Of a DNA stretch of 64,000 nt, positions 7,410 through 16,437 are shown piece by piece; position 1 is the first letter of the stretch, and each line of letters opens with the position of its first letter. Below the pieces are notes generated by a model. The model was not told where the DNA came from, ran no database searches, and saw only the letters and a program-made list of their open reading frames with translations. The position numbers and the translations under genes are program-made. The DNA is from an uncultured Collinsella sp. (lineage in GTDB: Bacteria > Actinomycetota > Coriobacteriia > Coriobacteriales > Coriobacteriaceae): NCBI GenBank assembly GCA_902491895.1, contig CABUJH010000001.1:1-64000 (forward strand), written 5' to 3'.

Positions 7410-8239
7410 GCAAGCACTCCACCTCCGCGCTCACCATGCGCGATGCGCTCTACGAGGCTCCCGGCCCCAAGATGCGCGCCAAGATTCGCATCGGCACCGC
7501 TATCTCGCTCGTTGCCGTCGCCGTGCTCGTCGCCCTGGTACTGCAGCGCTTTTATGTGACCGGCCAGCTTTCGGTCCACTATTGGTATTTCTTTACGCAC
7601 CTCACCACCTGGAAGTTCTTGCTTGCCGGCTTTGAGGGCACCGTTAAAGTCGCACTCACCGCTGGCGCCATCGCGCTGGTGCTGGGCCTAGCCCTTATGC
7701 TCGGCCGCACCAGCGACATTAAGCCGCTCCAGCTGGTTTGCCGTGTGCTCACCGATTTCTTCCGCGGTGTGCCGAGCCTGCTGTTTATCTACTTCTTCTT
7801 TTTGGTGCTGCCCCAGTACAAGATCTCGCTGCCGTCGTTTTGGATGCTCACGCTTCCCGTCGCGCTCGCTGCAGCCGGCGTGCTGGCCGAGATTTTCCGC
7901 GCCGGCGTCAATGCCGTGCCGCGCGGCCAGGTCGAGGCCGCCCAGGCGCTCGGTCTCTCCAAGGCCAAAATCACCTTTAAAATCGTGTTGCCGCAGGCTA
8001 TTCGGTTTATCATTCCGTCGTTGATTTCGCAGCTTGTGGTCGTAGTCAAAGACACCACCGTCGCCTATGTGGTGAGCTACCCCGACCTCATGCAAAACGC
8101 CCGCGTGCTCATTACCAACTACGACGCCCTCGTGTCGGTCTACCTGGTAATCGCGGTCATCTACATCCTCATCAACGTCGCGATCAACAAGGCCGCTGTC
8201 TATGTTTCGCACAAGACCGGCGCGACCATCATCCGCTAA
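7406..8239 (+). CDS. amino-acid ABC transporter permease, second subunit
   Basis: The 277-residue membrane protein has a longer N-terminal cytoplasmic part than its partner, then about five helices. Its EAA coupling loop is VEAAQALGLSKAKITFKIV followed by LPQAIR. Together with the preceding permease and the following ATPase it forms the translocation unit for a polar amino acid. The start overlaps the preceding stop. Confidence 0.92.
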   Translation: MSKHSTSALTMRDALYEAPGPKMRAKIRIGTAISLVAVAVLVALVLQRFYVTGQLSVHYWYFFTHLTTWKFLLAGFEGTVKVALTAGAIALVLGLALMLGRTSDIKPLQLVCRVLTDFFRGVPSLLFIYFFFLVLPQYKISLPSFWMLTLPVALAAAGVLAEIFRAGVNAVPRGQVEAAQALGLSKAKITFKIVLPQAIRFIIPSLISQLVVVVKDTTVAYVVSYPDLMQNARVLITNYDALVSVYLVIAVIYILINVAINKAAVYVSHKTGATIIR

Positions 8240-8275
8240 CGCTTTACCATTTCGAGTCATAAGGAGCCGAGCACC

Positions 8276-9040
8276 ATGGCACAGAGCACCTCTTCCACCG
8301 GCAATCAGCCGCTGATCGAGCTCAGACACGTCGATAAGCACTATGGCGATCTGCACGTCCTCAACGACATCAATCTCTCGGTCGACCGCGGCGAGGTCGT
8401 CGTTGTGATTGGACCCTCGGGCTCGGGCAAGTCGACCATGTGCCGCACCATCAACCGTCTGGAAACCATCGACTCGGGCGAGATCCTCATCGAGGGCGAG
8501 CCCCTGCCGCAGGAAGGCAAGGATCTTGCCCGCATGCGTGCCGAGCTGGGCATGGTGTTTCAGCAGTTCAACCTGTTCGCACATATGACCGTCCTGCAGA
8601 ACGTCATGCTGGGACCGGTCGACGTACTGGGTGTCTCCAAGGACGAGGCCCGCGAGCGCGCCATGGACCTGCTGGGCCGCGTGGGCGTTGCCGAGCAGGC
8701 CGATAAGGTGCCCGCACAGCTTTCGGGCGGCCAACAGCAGCGCGTAGCCATCGCCCGCTCGCTTGCCATGCAACCCAAGGCCATGCTTTTTGACGAGCCC
8801 ACGAGCGCCCTTGACCCCGAGATGATCAACGAGGTGCTCGAGGTCATGGTCCGTCTAGCCCAGCAGGGCATGACGATGATCGTCATCACGCACGAGATGA
8901 ACTTCGCACGCCGCGTTGCCGATCGCGTCGTGTTTATGGCCGACGGCCAGATCGTGGAAACCGGCACACCCGACGAGTTCTTCGACCATCCCCAGACCAA
9001 GCGCGCCCAGGACTTCCTCAACTCCATCAAGGGGCACTAG
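8276..9040 (+). CDS. amino-acid ABC transporter ATP-binding protein (GlnQ type)
   Basis: The 254-residue ATPase powers the importer. It has Walker A GPSGSGKST, Q-loop MVFQQFNLF, signature LSGGQQQR, Walker B AMLFDEPTSALD and the switch histidine in VITHEM. Spacing to the permease is 36 bases with AAGGAG upstream. Length and motifs match the GlnQ/HisP family. Confidence 0.94.
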   Translation: MAQSTSSTGNQPLIELRHVDKHYGDLHVLNDINLSVDRGEVVVVIGPSGSGKSTMCRTINRLETIDSGEILIEGEPLPQEGKDLARMRAELGMVFQQFNLFAHMTVLQNVMLGPVDVLGVSKDEARERAMDLLGRVGVAEQADKVPAQLSGGQQQRVAIARSLAMQPKAMLFDEPTSALDPEMINEVLEVMVRLAQQGMTMIVITHEMNFARRVADRVVFMADGQIVETGTPDEFFDHPQTKRAQDFLNSIKGH

Positions 9041-9127
9041 CCAGCCACCCCGTGGGGCAAATCCATCGGAAGCGTTGTCCCACGTCTCTCATGCGCCCTG
9101 TCACCTTCAGATTCGAAAGCAACACCC

Positions 9128-9937
9128 ATGATCGGAACCCGCACCTCATCGTCCTACACCCCGCACGTCGACGTCGCCCCCGCCGACCGCCCACTCATCC
9201 TCGTCGCACCGCGCTGGGAAGAGGCGAAGCCGTTTTTAAGCGAGACGCTCTCCCCCAACGAGGAAATCGCAAGTGTCTTTGTCGATGCCATCCTTGCCGC
9301 CGGCGGCCTACCGCTGCAGATGTCCATCACCGAGGACATTGAGGTTATCCGTCATTACGTCGATATCGCCGACGGCATCGCCATTCCCGGCGGCCCGGAC
9401 GTCAACCCCAAGCGCTGGGGCGATGATCGACCCTACGACCCCACCCTCTGCTGCGAGATCCGCGATAGTTTTGAGTTTAAGCTGGTCGACGAGGTACTCC
9501 GCGCCAAGAAGCCGCTCTTTACCACCTGCCGCGGCACGCAGCTGCTCAACGTCGCCACCGGCGGCACCCTGTGCATGGACGTGCCGAGCCTGGGTGCGCG
9601 CGAGGGCCGCACGCAGTGGCGCCACACCCACGTGCTCAACGACCCCGTGCACCCTGTCGAGGTCATGCCGGGCTCGCTGCTGGAGCGCGCGGTTGGCGGG
9701 CACAGGCTGATCCAGACCAACTCGGCACATCACTGCTGCGTCGATCGTCTGGGTAAGAGCACGCGCTTGGTCGCCAAGGCAACCGATGGCGTTCCCGAGT
9801 GCATCGAGGTCGAGGGCCAGCCGTTCTGCTTGGGCGTGCAATGGCATCCCGAGTACACCTGGCAGACACTCGAGACCGACTTTAACCTGTGGAAGTCGTT
9901 TGTCGAGGCAGCGGCAAAGGTTAAGCAGGCTCGCTAG
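9128..9937 (+). CDS. gamma-glutamyl-gamma-aminobutyrate hydrolase-like class I amidotransferase (peptidase C26)
   Basis: The 269-residue protein belongs to the PuuD-like C26 hydrolases, which cleave gamma-glutamyl amide bonds. The nucleophile cysteine is in FTTCRGTQLLN, the oxyanion/glycine stretch is GIAIPGGPDVNP, and the histidine-glutamate pair is in GVQWHPEY. It follows the amino-acid importer by 87 bases without an intervening terminator, so it may process an imported glutamyl compound. The ribosome site is weak. No other putrescine-pathway gene is nearby, so the substrate is open. Confidence 0.85.
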   Translation: MIGTRTSSSYTPHVDVAPADRPLILVAPRWEEAKPFLSETLSPNEEIASVFVDAILAAGGLPLQMSITEDIEVIRHYVDIADGIAIPGGPDVNPKRWGDDRPYDPTLCCEIRDSFEFKLVDEVLRAKKPLFTTCRGTQLLNVATGGTLCMDVPSLGAREGRTQWRHTHVLNDPVHPVEVMPGSLLERAVGGHRLIQTNSAHHCCVDRLGKSTRLVAKATDGVPECIEVEGQPFCLGVQWHPEYTWQTLETDFNLWKSFVEAAAKVKQAR

Positions 9938-9960
9938 CTCGCGAACCGCATAACAGATAA

Positions 9961-10001
9961 GGGCGCCCCGCCGGCCACATGGTCCGGCGGGGCGCCCTTT
10001 T
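9961..10001. terminator. strong bidirectional terminator
   Basis: GGGCGCCCCGCCGG pairs with CCGGCGGGGCGCCC around CACATGGT and is followed by TTTT. It separates the + strand importer/peptidase cluster from the minus-strand signalling genes. Confidence 0.9.
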
Positions 10002-10042
10002 GCCTATACGCGGCAGGCACACAGCCCAAGGCTCACAACCTC

Positions 10043-10399
10043 TTACTCGCCCGCCTCGCGCAGAGCCGACATCGTAGCCGCATATTGCTGCTGCAGCGCA
10101 TGCATTCCCTCGCGAGCGTCGTCAACGGCATCGGCGCCGCGCAGCGCCTCGGTCACCACGACCGCCGGCTCGTACAGATTATCAAATCCCAGGTTCTGGC
10201 TCACGCCCTTGAGCGTGTGCGCTGCCATAAACGCACCTTCGGCGTCTCCTGCCGCCATGGCGGCCTCCAGCTTGTCCATGCTCTCGTCATCCAAAAACTT
10301 GAGGGCAAAGCGGGCAAGCATTTCCTCGCCCATCAGCCGAGCGCACGCGTCATCATAATTAGCGCCGATCTTCTCATACGCCTCACGCATGGAAATCAT
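10043..10399 (-). CDS. Hpt (histidine phosphotransfer) domain protein
   Basis: The 118-residue protein is a single Hpt four-helix bundle with the phosphorylatable histidine at residue 61 in AAHTLKGVSQNLGF. Such proteins shuttle phosphate between receiver domains. It lies 23 bases downstream of the REC-containing hybrid protein on the same strand, which makes that receiver a likely partner. No hybrid kinase lies nearby. Confidence 0.88.
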   Translation of the reverse strand: MISMREAYEKIGANYDDACARLMGEEMLARFALKFLDDESMDKLEAAMAAGDAEGAFMAAHTLKGVSQNLGFDNLYEPAVVVTEALRGADAVDDAREGMHALQQQYAATMSALREAGE

Positions 10400-10422
10400 G
10401 GATTAAAACTCCTTTGGTCAAA

Positions 10423-12303
10423 CTAAATCGTGGGAAACGCGACAACGTCGGCGGGGCGTGCCAACGTCTCGGCAATACGGTCTTGCACCTCGAGCAGGCA
10501 GTCGAGCAACAGCGGGTTAAACTCACCGCACTTACCGTCCAAGATCATCTGGATAGCCTCCTTGTGCGGGATAGCATCCTTGTACACACGCACACTCGTC
10601 AGCGCATCGTACACGTCGGCCACCGAAACCACCTGTGCGGCGATGGGAATCTGGTTGCCCTTAAGGCCATCGGGATAGCCCTTGCCGTCCCAGCGCTCGT
10701 GATGCCAACGCGCAATCTGGTACGCATATTCCATAAGCGCATTGCCGACGTGATGGCGGCCCAGCTCAAGCAACATGTCGGCGCCCATCGTGGTATGCGT
10801 CTTCATAATCTCGAACTCCTCGGGCGTAAGGCGCCCGGGTTTGTTGAGAATTGCATCGTCAATCGACATCTTGCCGATATCGTGCAGCGCCGAAGCCAGG
10901 GCAATCGTAGAGCGTTCCTCATTGTCGAGGGAGATCGTGTCGCTACGCTGAACCAGACAGCCAAGCAGCAGCTCGGTCAGCTTCTCGATGTTCGTAACGT
11001 GCCTGCCGCTCTCGCCATTGCGAAGCTCCATAACGCCGGCCATGATGTCAATGAGCATGCGACTGTTCTTGACGCGCTCGTTGTACTGCTGGGACAGCAG
11101 GCTCGTCAGGCGGCGCTGTTTGGCATATAGGCGGATGGTGTTGCTTACACGGCGGCGCACGACACGGGAGTCAAACGGGCGGTTGATATAGTCCGAGGCG
11201 CCCAGCTCGTACGCGCGCAGAACCATATCATCGGAATCTTCGCTCGATATCATGATGAAAGGCAGATTGTCGATACCCGATCGGCGCGACAGATCGGCCA
11301 GCACCTCAAAGCCGCTTATGCCCGGCATGACAATATCCAGCAGCACGAGCGACAACTCATCGCCATAGCGGTCGACCATGTCGAGCGCCGTACGACCGTT
11401 GTCGGCCTCGAGGATGCAATACTCGTCCTTGAGCATCTCGTTGAGAATGGCTCGGTTCATCTCGGAGTCATCGACAATAAGCACCAAAGGCTTTTCGCTT
11501 TGGAAGGCTTCGATGGAATCGGCATCGGTCACGACCGTACCGGCTTTTGCCTTAGCGCGGCTCAATAACTGGACAGCGCGGCCAACGCCCTCATCGACCG
11601 TCTCGCCATGAATGCGAACACCGCCAACACATGCCGTCAAGCTCACGTACTCATGGCCCGGAACAATCGTGGCATGAACGGCATCGGACACCTGATGCAG
11701 GCGACGGGTGAAGTCATCGGAGGGAATATTGGGCATGACGACCACAAACTTGTCGCAGCCATAGCGTACGAGCTCGTCAGTCGAACGAATTCCGCTGCGT
11801 ATGGCCGTCGCCACAGCACCGAGCGCAAGGTCGCCGGCATGACGGCCACACGTATCGTTGAAGACCCTAAAATCATCAAGGTCGATCACCGCAACGCCGG
11901 CATTCATGCGGGCGCTACGGAGCTTTTCCTCGTAATATCGGCGATTGCGCACACTCGTCAGCACGTCGGTGTAGACGAGGTCCTCTTCTGCAGCCTCTTG
12001 CTCATCGATCGGGCGCACCATCAGCAGGACGTGAGGCTCGCCCTCGACCTTCAGAGGGCGTAGGCGGGCGCGGTACTCAACACCATCGTTGAGCAGTTGC
12101 TCCGACACCTCATCGGAATCTGCCAAGGCCTCAAGACTCGACTGACGCAGACAAGGGCACCGATTGCCGGCGAGCAGGCAGTTAGGCTCGCTCTTAATCT
12201 GATCGGCCGACAGCAAACGCACCACGGGGTAGGTCTTCGCGACGCGGGCGACCTCAGCGGCAGCCTCCTCGTCGGTTAGATTGACCTCGTGATTATTGAG
12301 CAT
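10423..12303 (-). CDS. hybrid GGDEF(degenerate)-REC-HD-GYP signalling protein
   Basis: In the 626-residue protein, residues 1-105 form an unassigned sensory region. Residues 110-265 are GGDEF-like but the active motif reads GCDKF (182-186), so cyclase activity is doubtful. Residues 272-390 are a receiver with VDD and phosphoacceptor Asp322 (VLLDIVMPG); the usual KPF lysine is arginine (NRPF). Residues 410-626 are HD-GYP, with HDIGK (473-477) and GYP (541-543), the signature of c-di-GMP phosphodiesterases. The protein probably turns a phosphorelay input from the downstream Hpt protein into c-di-GMP or related nucleotide turnover. Domain order is unusual. Confidence 0.88.
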   Translation of the reverse strand: MLNNHEVNLTDEEAAAEVARVAKTYPVVRLLSADQIKSEPNCLLAGNRCPCLRQSSLEALADSDEVSEQLLNDGVEYRARLRPLKVEGEPHVLLMVRPIDEQEAAEEDLVYTDVLTSVRNRRYYEEKLRSARMNAGVAVIDLDDFRVFNDTCGRHAGDLALGAVATAIRSGIRSTDELVRYGCDKFVVVMPNIPSDDFTRRLHQVSDAVHATIVPGHEYVSLTACVGGVRIHGETVDEGVGRAVQLLSRAKAKAGTVVTDADSIEAFQSEKPLVLIVDDSEMNRAILNEMLKDEYCILEADNGRTALDMVDRYGDELSLVLLDIVMPGISGFEVLADLSRRSGIDNLPFIMISSEDSDDMVLRAYELGASDYINRPFDSRVVRRRVSNTIRLYAKQRRLTSLLSQQYNERVKNSRMLIDIMAGVMELRNGESGRHVTNIEKLTELLLGCLVQRSDTISLDNEERSTIALASALHDIGKMSIDDAILNKPGRLTPEEFEIMKTHTTMGADMLLELGRHHVGNALMEYAYQIARWHHERWDGKGYPDGLKGNQIPIAAQVVSVADVYDALTSVRVYKDAIPHKEAIQMILDGKCGEFNPLLLDCLLEVQDRIAETLARPADVVAFPTI

Positions 12304-12514
12304 ATGGGGCCCTTTCGATAGTTTCGCATGGTAGCGGTGGGTTCCAAATGCTACAAGGGTATCACCTTGCCGATGCAGGTAAGCACGTGAATGCTGTTAC
12401 ATTTTTATGACCTGGCAAACGGTGGTAATGGAGCCGCGGGCGCGTGGTTATTGGCGCATTCGTTAACAATGACGAAACGCTAACAGTCCCCCTCCCCGCA
12501 GGTCATCGAGCGTG

Positions 12515-13312
12515 CTAACGCTCCAAGACATCGCGAACGGCGTTTGCCGCCGTAACGGGGCGATCGCGCAAACCGTTATGCGCGCCCGGGATCGTCACAA
12601 GGGGGCAATCGAGATATTCGGCAGCCGCTCGCGTACCAGCCTCGCGGGGTGTACCGACCGAAAGCTCGCCCAAAAACACAGCCGACACCGCCTTTGATTC
12701 GCGGGCGCGCTCCCAGTCGGGAGCATATGTCATATTTGTTCCGTATTCATTGGCCATAAAGCAACGACCATTGCGCAGGGCATGTTTGACTTCCGCTTCG
12801 GTCGTCCCAGGAGCCTCGGGGTCCAAGTCGCCGAGGGCTCCCAAGAAAAGCCGGAGCGCCCTTGAAACCTTTCCCGCCGCAATCATATCGAGCAAAACCG
12901 GAGCTGCGCCCATACCGACGCCTTCGGCCGACACAGCCGGCTCATGCAGAATCGCACGGGCGACGAGATGGGGTTCGGTGCGAAGAAGCTCCAGCGCCAC
13001 CAACGTACCGGCGCTATGCGCAAGCACATTTGCCGGAGCGCCAACGTGTTCGATCACGGCCTGCAGGTCGGCGGCCTGAGCGGCAAGATCATAGCTGCCG
13101 TCTGCCGCATCGCTGCTGCCACCGCAGCCGCGGCGGTCGTAGGCAATTACGCGGTAGTTGCGGCTGAGCTCACAAGCGATACCGTCGAAAAATGTGCCGT
13201 CGACACAAGCGCCGTGCACGCACACCAAGGCAGGAGCATCAGGCGACACATCCGGGCCGGCATATTCGCGACAGGCAATCGTGGTGCCCACATTCTCAAC
13301 CGTAAAATCCAT
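12515..13312 (-). CDS. alpha/beta-fold hydrolase
   Basis: The 265-residue soluble hydrolase has an oxyanion-hole loop CVHGACVDGTFF and the nucleophile serine in LAHSAGTLVAL. A late histidine in PGAHNGLRD completes the triad, with YDRRGCGGSS in the usual strand-4 position. The family includes esterases, peptidases and haloperoxidase-like enzymes; the substrate cannot be inferred. It is monocistronic, with unrelated neighbours. Confidence 0.85.
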   Translation of the reverse strand: MDFTVENVGTTIACREYAGPDVSPDAPALVCVHGACVDGTFFDGIACELSRNYRVIAYDRRGCGGSSDAADGSYDLAAQAADLQAVIEHVGAPANVLAHSAGTLVALELLRTEPHLVARAILHEPAVSAEGVGMGAAPVLLDMIAAGKVSRALRLFLGALGDLDPEAPGTTEAEVKHALRNGRCFMANEYGTNMTYAPDWERARESKAVSAVFLGELSVGTPREAGTRAAAEYLDCPLVTIPGAHNGLRDRPVTAANAVRDVLER

Positions 13313-13537
13313 GTTGTGCCCCCATCATCAATGCTCATCCAGTTGCACGTCAGTGCGATTGGATGGACCCGCATTGCCTTGCGCCTTGTTAACAGATTAA
13401 CTGTACCCGACCCGAGGCTTTTCATGGCACGGCATAATGAGCGACGTTAAAAAACGAAACTTGTAAGGCAAGAGCCCGCACCTTGCTTTGGAGCCGATGC
13501 TATGCTTAGGCACAATTGTCTTGAGGAGCATATGCCT

Positions 13538-14314
13538 ATGTCTACGTTTTTGAATGCCAGCCCCATCTTTGGGCCCGTTCGCAGCCGTCGCCTTGGTCTC
13601 TCGCTCGGCGTCAACATGATGCCGGCCAGCGGCAAAATCTGCACGTTCGACTGCATTTACTGCGAAAACGGCCTCAACGCCGAGCGCCCCTGTCATGAGC
13701 CGTACAACACAGCTGCCATGGTACTCGACGCGCTCGAAGCAAAGCTGCGCGAGATGGCAGCCGAGGGCGAGCTCCCCGATGTGATCACCTTCGCAGGCAA
13801 CGGCGAGCCCACCGCCGCACCGGAGTTTCCGCAGGCCATCGCCGGCGCCGTCGCGCTGCGCGACGAGCTTGCCCCAAACTCCAAAATCGCCGTGCTCTCC
13901 AACGGTACGCGCGCCGACCGCCCCGAGGTGCACGACGCGCTCATGATGGTCGACGACAACATTCTTAAGCTCGATACCGTCGACCCGGCGTTTATCCAGC
14001 TGCTCGACCAGCCTGTTGGCCCCTACGATGTCGAGCACCAAATCGAGACGTTCGCGAGCTTTGACGGTCACGTTATTATCCAGACGATCTTTTTGACCGG
14101 CGAGTATCAGGGCAAGCTCATCGACAACACCGGCGAGGAGCACGTTGCCCCCTGGCTCGCGGCGCTCGAGCGCATTCGCCCACAAGAAGCGACCATCTAC
14201 ACGGTGGCGCGCGAGACACCGGTCGCCGGCCTTGCCAAAGCAGCGCCCGATGTCCTCGACGCCATTGCCGCGCGCGTCCAAGCCCTCGGCATTCCCTGCC
14301 AGGTGAGCTACTAG
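13538..14314 (+). CDS. radical SAM protein
   Basis: A 258-residue radical S-adenosylmethionine enzyme with the cluster motif CTFDCIYC (Cys35, Cys39, Cys42) and glycine-rich FAGNGEPTAAPEFP typical of the fold. The opening SRRLGLSLGVN resembles small radical SAM proteins of the Fe-S oxidoreductase COG0731-like type. GAGGAG lies 9 bases before ATG 13538 but only 3 before ATG 13532, so 13538 is chosen. A possible promoter (TTGCTT, 17 bases, TATGCT) precedes. The substrate is unknown. Confidence 0.85.
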   Translation: MSTFLNASPIFGPVRSRRLGLSLGVNMMPASGKICTFDCIYCENGLNAERPCHEPYNTAAMVLDALEAKLREMAAEGELPDVITFAGNGEPTAAPEFPQAIAGAVALRDELAPNSKIAVLSNGTRADRPEVHDALMMVDDNILKLDTVDPAFIQLLDQPVGPYDVEHQIETFASFDGHVIIQTIFLTGEYQGKLIDNTGEEHVAPWLAALERIRPQEATIYTVARETPVAGLAKAAPDVLDAIAARVQALGIPCQVSY

Positions 14315-14355
14315 CAAAACCACGCAGCAGCTAGTGCCCGCCACCCCGCTCCATC

Positions 14356-14422
14356 AGTTGCGGTGATATAGTTCCTGTTTATGCTGTTAAACCGCTTAAA
14401 TCGGAACTATATCACCGCAACT
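14356..14422. repeat. 20-bp perfect inverted repeat with AT-rich loop
   Basis: AGTTGCGGTGATATAGTTCC (14356-14375) is exactly repeated in inverse at 14403-14422, with a 27-base loop. It lies between the radical SAM gene and map, 52 bases before the map start. No T-tract follows, so it is not a canonical terminator. Confidence 0.8.
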
Positions 14423-14474
14423 TTAATGGACGCGTGGGTGGGCTATACTAGCTGCGGATGAAAGGAAGTTAGCC

Positions 14475-15362
14475 ATGTATGACAAAGGACCCGTGCCCGG
14501 CCGCAACGACGCCTGCTGGTGCGGCAGCGGCAAAAAATATAAGAAATGCCATAGCGCCTTTGATGAGCGCCTTGAGCGCCTGTGGGAAGAGGGCTGGGAG
14601 GTCCTGCCCCGCACGCTCTACAAGACGCCCACCGATATCGAGGGCATCAAGCGCTCGGCCGCTATCAACGTGGGCGTGCTCGATTACGTAGGCGAACACA
14701 TCGCCGCGGGCATGACCACCAACCAGATTGACCAGATGATCTACGACTACACCGTCGAGCACGGTGGCACGCCGGCCGACCTCAACTACGAGGGCTATCC
14801 CAAGAGCGTGTGCACCTCGATCAACGACGTGGTCTGCCACGGTATCCCCTGCGATACGGACGTGTTGCACGAGGGCGACATCATCAACGTGGACTGCTCC
14901 ACGATCCTGGACGGTTACTTTAGCGACTCGAGCCGCATGTTCTGTATCGGCGAGGTCTCGGCCGAGCGCCAGCGCCTGGTCGACGTCACCCGCGCCAGCG
15001 TGGAGGCGGGTCTGGCGGCCGTCAAGCCATGGCTGCCGCTGTCCGTTATGGCCGAGGCCGTGCAAAAGACGGTCGAGGACGCCGGTTTTAGCGTGGTGCG
15101 CGAATACGGCGGACACGGCATCGGTAAGGAGTTCCACGAGGACCCGTTTGTGGGCTTTACCACCGAGGCACCCGATGTGGACACCATCATGGCCCCGGGC
15201 ATGGTCTTTACCATCGAGCCCATGGTCAACGCCGGGGCACCCGACATTAAGATTAGCAAGGGCGACGGTTGGTGCGTGCGCACCAAGGACGGCAGCGATT
15301 CGGCCCAGTGCGAGGTACAGCTCGTGGTGACCGAGGACGGCTACGAGCTGCTGAGCTGGTAG
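14475..15362 (+). CDS. map: type I methionine aminopeptidase with N-terminal SEC-C zinc motif
   Basis: The 295-residue enzyme removes initiator methionine from nascent proteins. Residues 9-26 form a SEC-C metal motif (CWCGSGKKYKKCH), which in other long type I enzymes helps ribosome docking. The pita-bread catalytic domain follows, with metal ligands in INVDCSTILDGY, FSDSSRMF, GHGIGKEFHEDP, FTIEPM and QCEVQLVV. Residue count fits the extended (about 290) subgroup. AAGGAAG precedes the ATG and a strong terminator follows. Confidence 0.93.
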   Translation: MYDKGPVPGRNDACWCGSGKKYKKCHSAFDERLERLWEEGWEVLPRTLYKTPTDIEGIKRSAAINVGVLDYVGEHIAAGMTTNQIDQMIYDYTVEHGGTPADLNYEGYPKSVCTSINDVVCHGIPCDTDVLHEGDIINVDCSTILDGYFSDSSRMFCIGEVSAERQRLVDVTRASVEAGLAAVKPWLPLSVMAEAVQKTVEDAGFSVVREYGGHGIGKEFHEDPFVGFTTEAPDVDTIMAPGMVFTIEPMVNAGAPDIKISKGDGWCVRTKDGSDSAQCEVQLVVTEDGYELLSW

Positions 15363-15371
15363 CTGTAGATG

Positions 15372-15424
15372 CGCCGGGCTTCGCGATGGATATGTTAACC
15401 ATCGCGAAGCCCGGCGTTTTATTT
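15372..15424 (+). terminator. rho-independent terminator after map
   Basis: CGCCGGGCTTCGCGATGG pairs perfectly with CCATCGCGAAGCCCGGCG around ATATGTTAA and is followed by TTTTATTT. Confidence 0.92.
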
Positions 15425-15440
15425 GAACGTTTTGCCTGAT

Positions 15441-15478
15441 AAAACCTGCCAAAATAAACCTGTCCCTTTTTGGCAGGT
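15441..15478 (+). repeat. CTGTCCC-core hairpin (CTGCC subfamily)
   Basis: ACCTGCCAAAA pairs with TTTTTGGCAGGT around TAAACCTGTCCC. It lies 20 bases before the start of the dehydrogenase gene. The open frame running through it upstream of that gene is not coding. Confidence 0.75.
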
Positions 15479-15497
15479 CGAGCGGAGAGGACTGCTT

Positions 15498-16433
15498 GTG
15501 AACATTCTGGTTTTGTTGCCCGTCAACGACCGTCATCGCGCAATTCTTGAGTCGAGCGCTCCGGGCGAGGACTTTATCTACACGAGCGCCGACGCCGCCA
15601 CGCACGAGCAGGTCGCCGATGCCGACGTGATCCTTGGCAACATCGACCCTGGCATGCTCACGGCATGCGAGCATCTCCAGCTGTTGCAATTGCAGACAGC
15701 CGGCTATGACGATTACTTGGCCGCCGGCACCGTGCCGGCCGACGCTAAGCTTTCCTGCTCGGTGGGTGCCTACGGCCAGGCTGTGAGCGAGCACATGTTT
15801 GCCATGGTGCTGTCTATGATGAAGCGCCTGCCCGGCTACCAGGACCTGCAGCGTGAGCATCGCTGGGAGGACTTAGGGCCGGTCACCTCGCTCAAAAATG
15901 CCAACGTGCTGGTGCTGGGCGCGGGCGATATCGGCGGCCACTTTGCCACGCTCTGCCGCAGCATGGGCGCGCACGTCCGCGGCATCAAGCGCCATCCACT
16001 CGTCTACCCCATTGTGTTTGAGGACATGGACGGCATGGACGCCCTGTCCGAGCGCCTGGCCGAGGCTGACATCGTCGCTTCCTTTATGCCCAGCACGCCC
16101 GAGACCCGCGGCCTGGCGAACGCCGAGTTCTTCGCCGCGATGAAACCGGGCGCCTTCTTTGCCAACGGCGGCCGCGGCGATCTTGTGGTTGCCGACGATT
16201 TGGTTACCGCTCTTGAGTCCGGACATCTCGCCGGCGCCGCGGTCGACGTCACCGACCCCGAGCCGCTGCCTGAGACAAGCCCGCTGTGGGATGCGCCCAA
16301 CATGCTCATCACGCCGCATATCTCGGGCTGGTTCCATCTAGAGGCCACACTCAATAATGTGGTCGACATCGCCGCGGAGAATCTGCGTCACCTGCAAGTC
16401 GGCGAAACCCTGCGCTGTTGGATTGAGCACTAA
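15498..16433 (+). CDS. D-isomer-specific 2-hydroxyacid dehydrogenase
   Basis: The 311-residue NAD(P)-dependent enzyme interconverts a 2-keto acid and its D-2-hydroxy acid. The nucleotide-binding motif is VLGAGDIGGHFA (about residues 138-149), followed by the family lid segments. FFANGGRGDLVV carries the substrate arginine, and LITPHISGW has the catalytic histidine. The GTG start at 15498 is chosen for GGAGAGG, 7-8 bases upstream; a longer frame from 15423 only translates the hairpin repeat. CTGTCCC hairpins in direct orientation flank the gene and a structured element abuts its stop. The substrate is undetermined. Confidence 0.88.
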   Translation: MNILVLLPVNDRHRAILESSAPGEDFIYTSADAATHEQVADADVILGNIDPGMLTACEHLQLLQLQTAGYDDYLAAGTVPADAKLSCSVGAYGQAVSEHMFAMVLSMMKRLPGYQDLQREHRWEDLGPVTSLKNANVLVLGAGDIGGHFATLCRSMGAHVRGIKRHPLVYPIVFEDMDGMDALSERLAEADIVASFMPSTPETRGLANAEFFAAMKPGAFFANGGRGDLVVADDLVTALESGHLAGAAVDVTDPEPLPETSPLWDAPNMLITPHISGWFHLEATLNNVVDIAAENLRHLQVGETLRCWIEH

Positions 16434-16437
16434 TCTT

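Noticed and set aside
7688..8773. 361-codon open frame antisense to the permease and ATPase genes
   Set aside because: Both sense genes have complete ABC motifs; the antisense product is His/Gly/Leu-rich shadow sequence without motifs.
15423..15497. N-terminal extension of the 2-hydroxyacid dehydrogenase
   Set aside because: The 25 extra codons translate the terminator tail and a CTGTCCC hairpin; a GTG with a good ribosome site at 15498 gives the normal family start.
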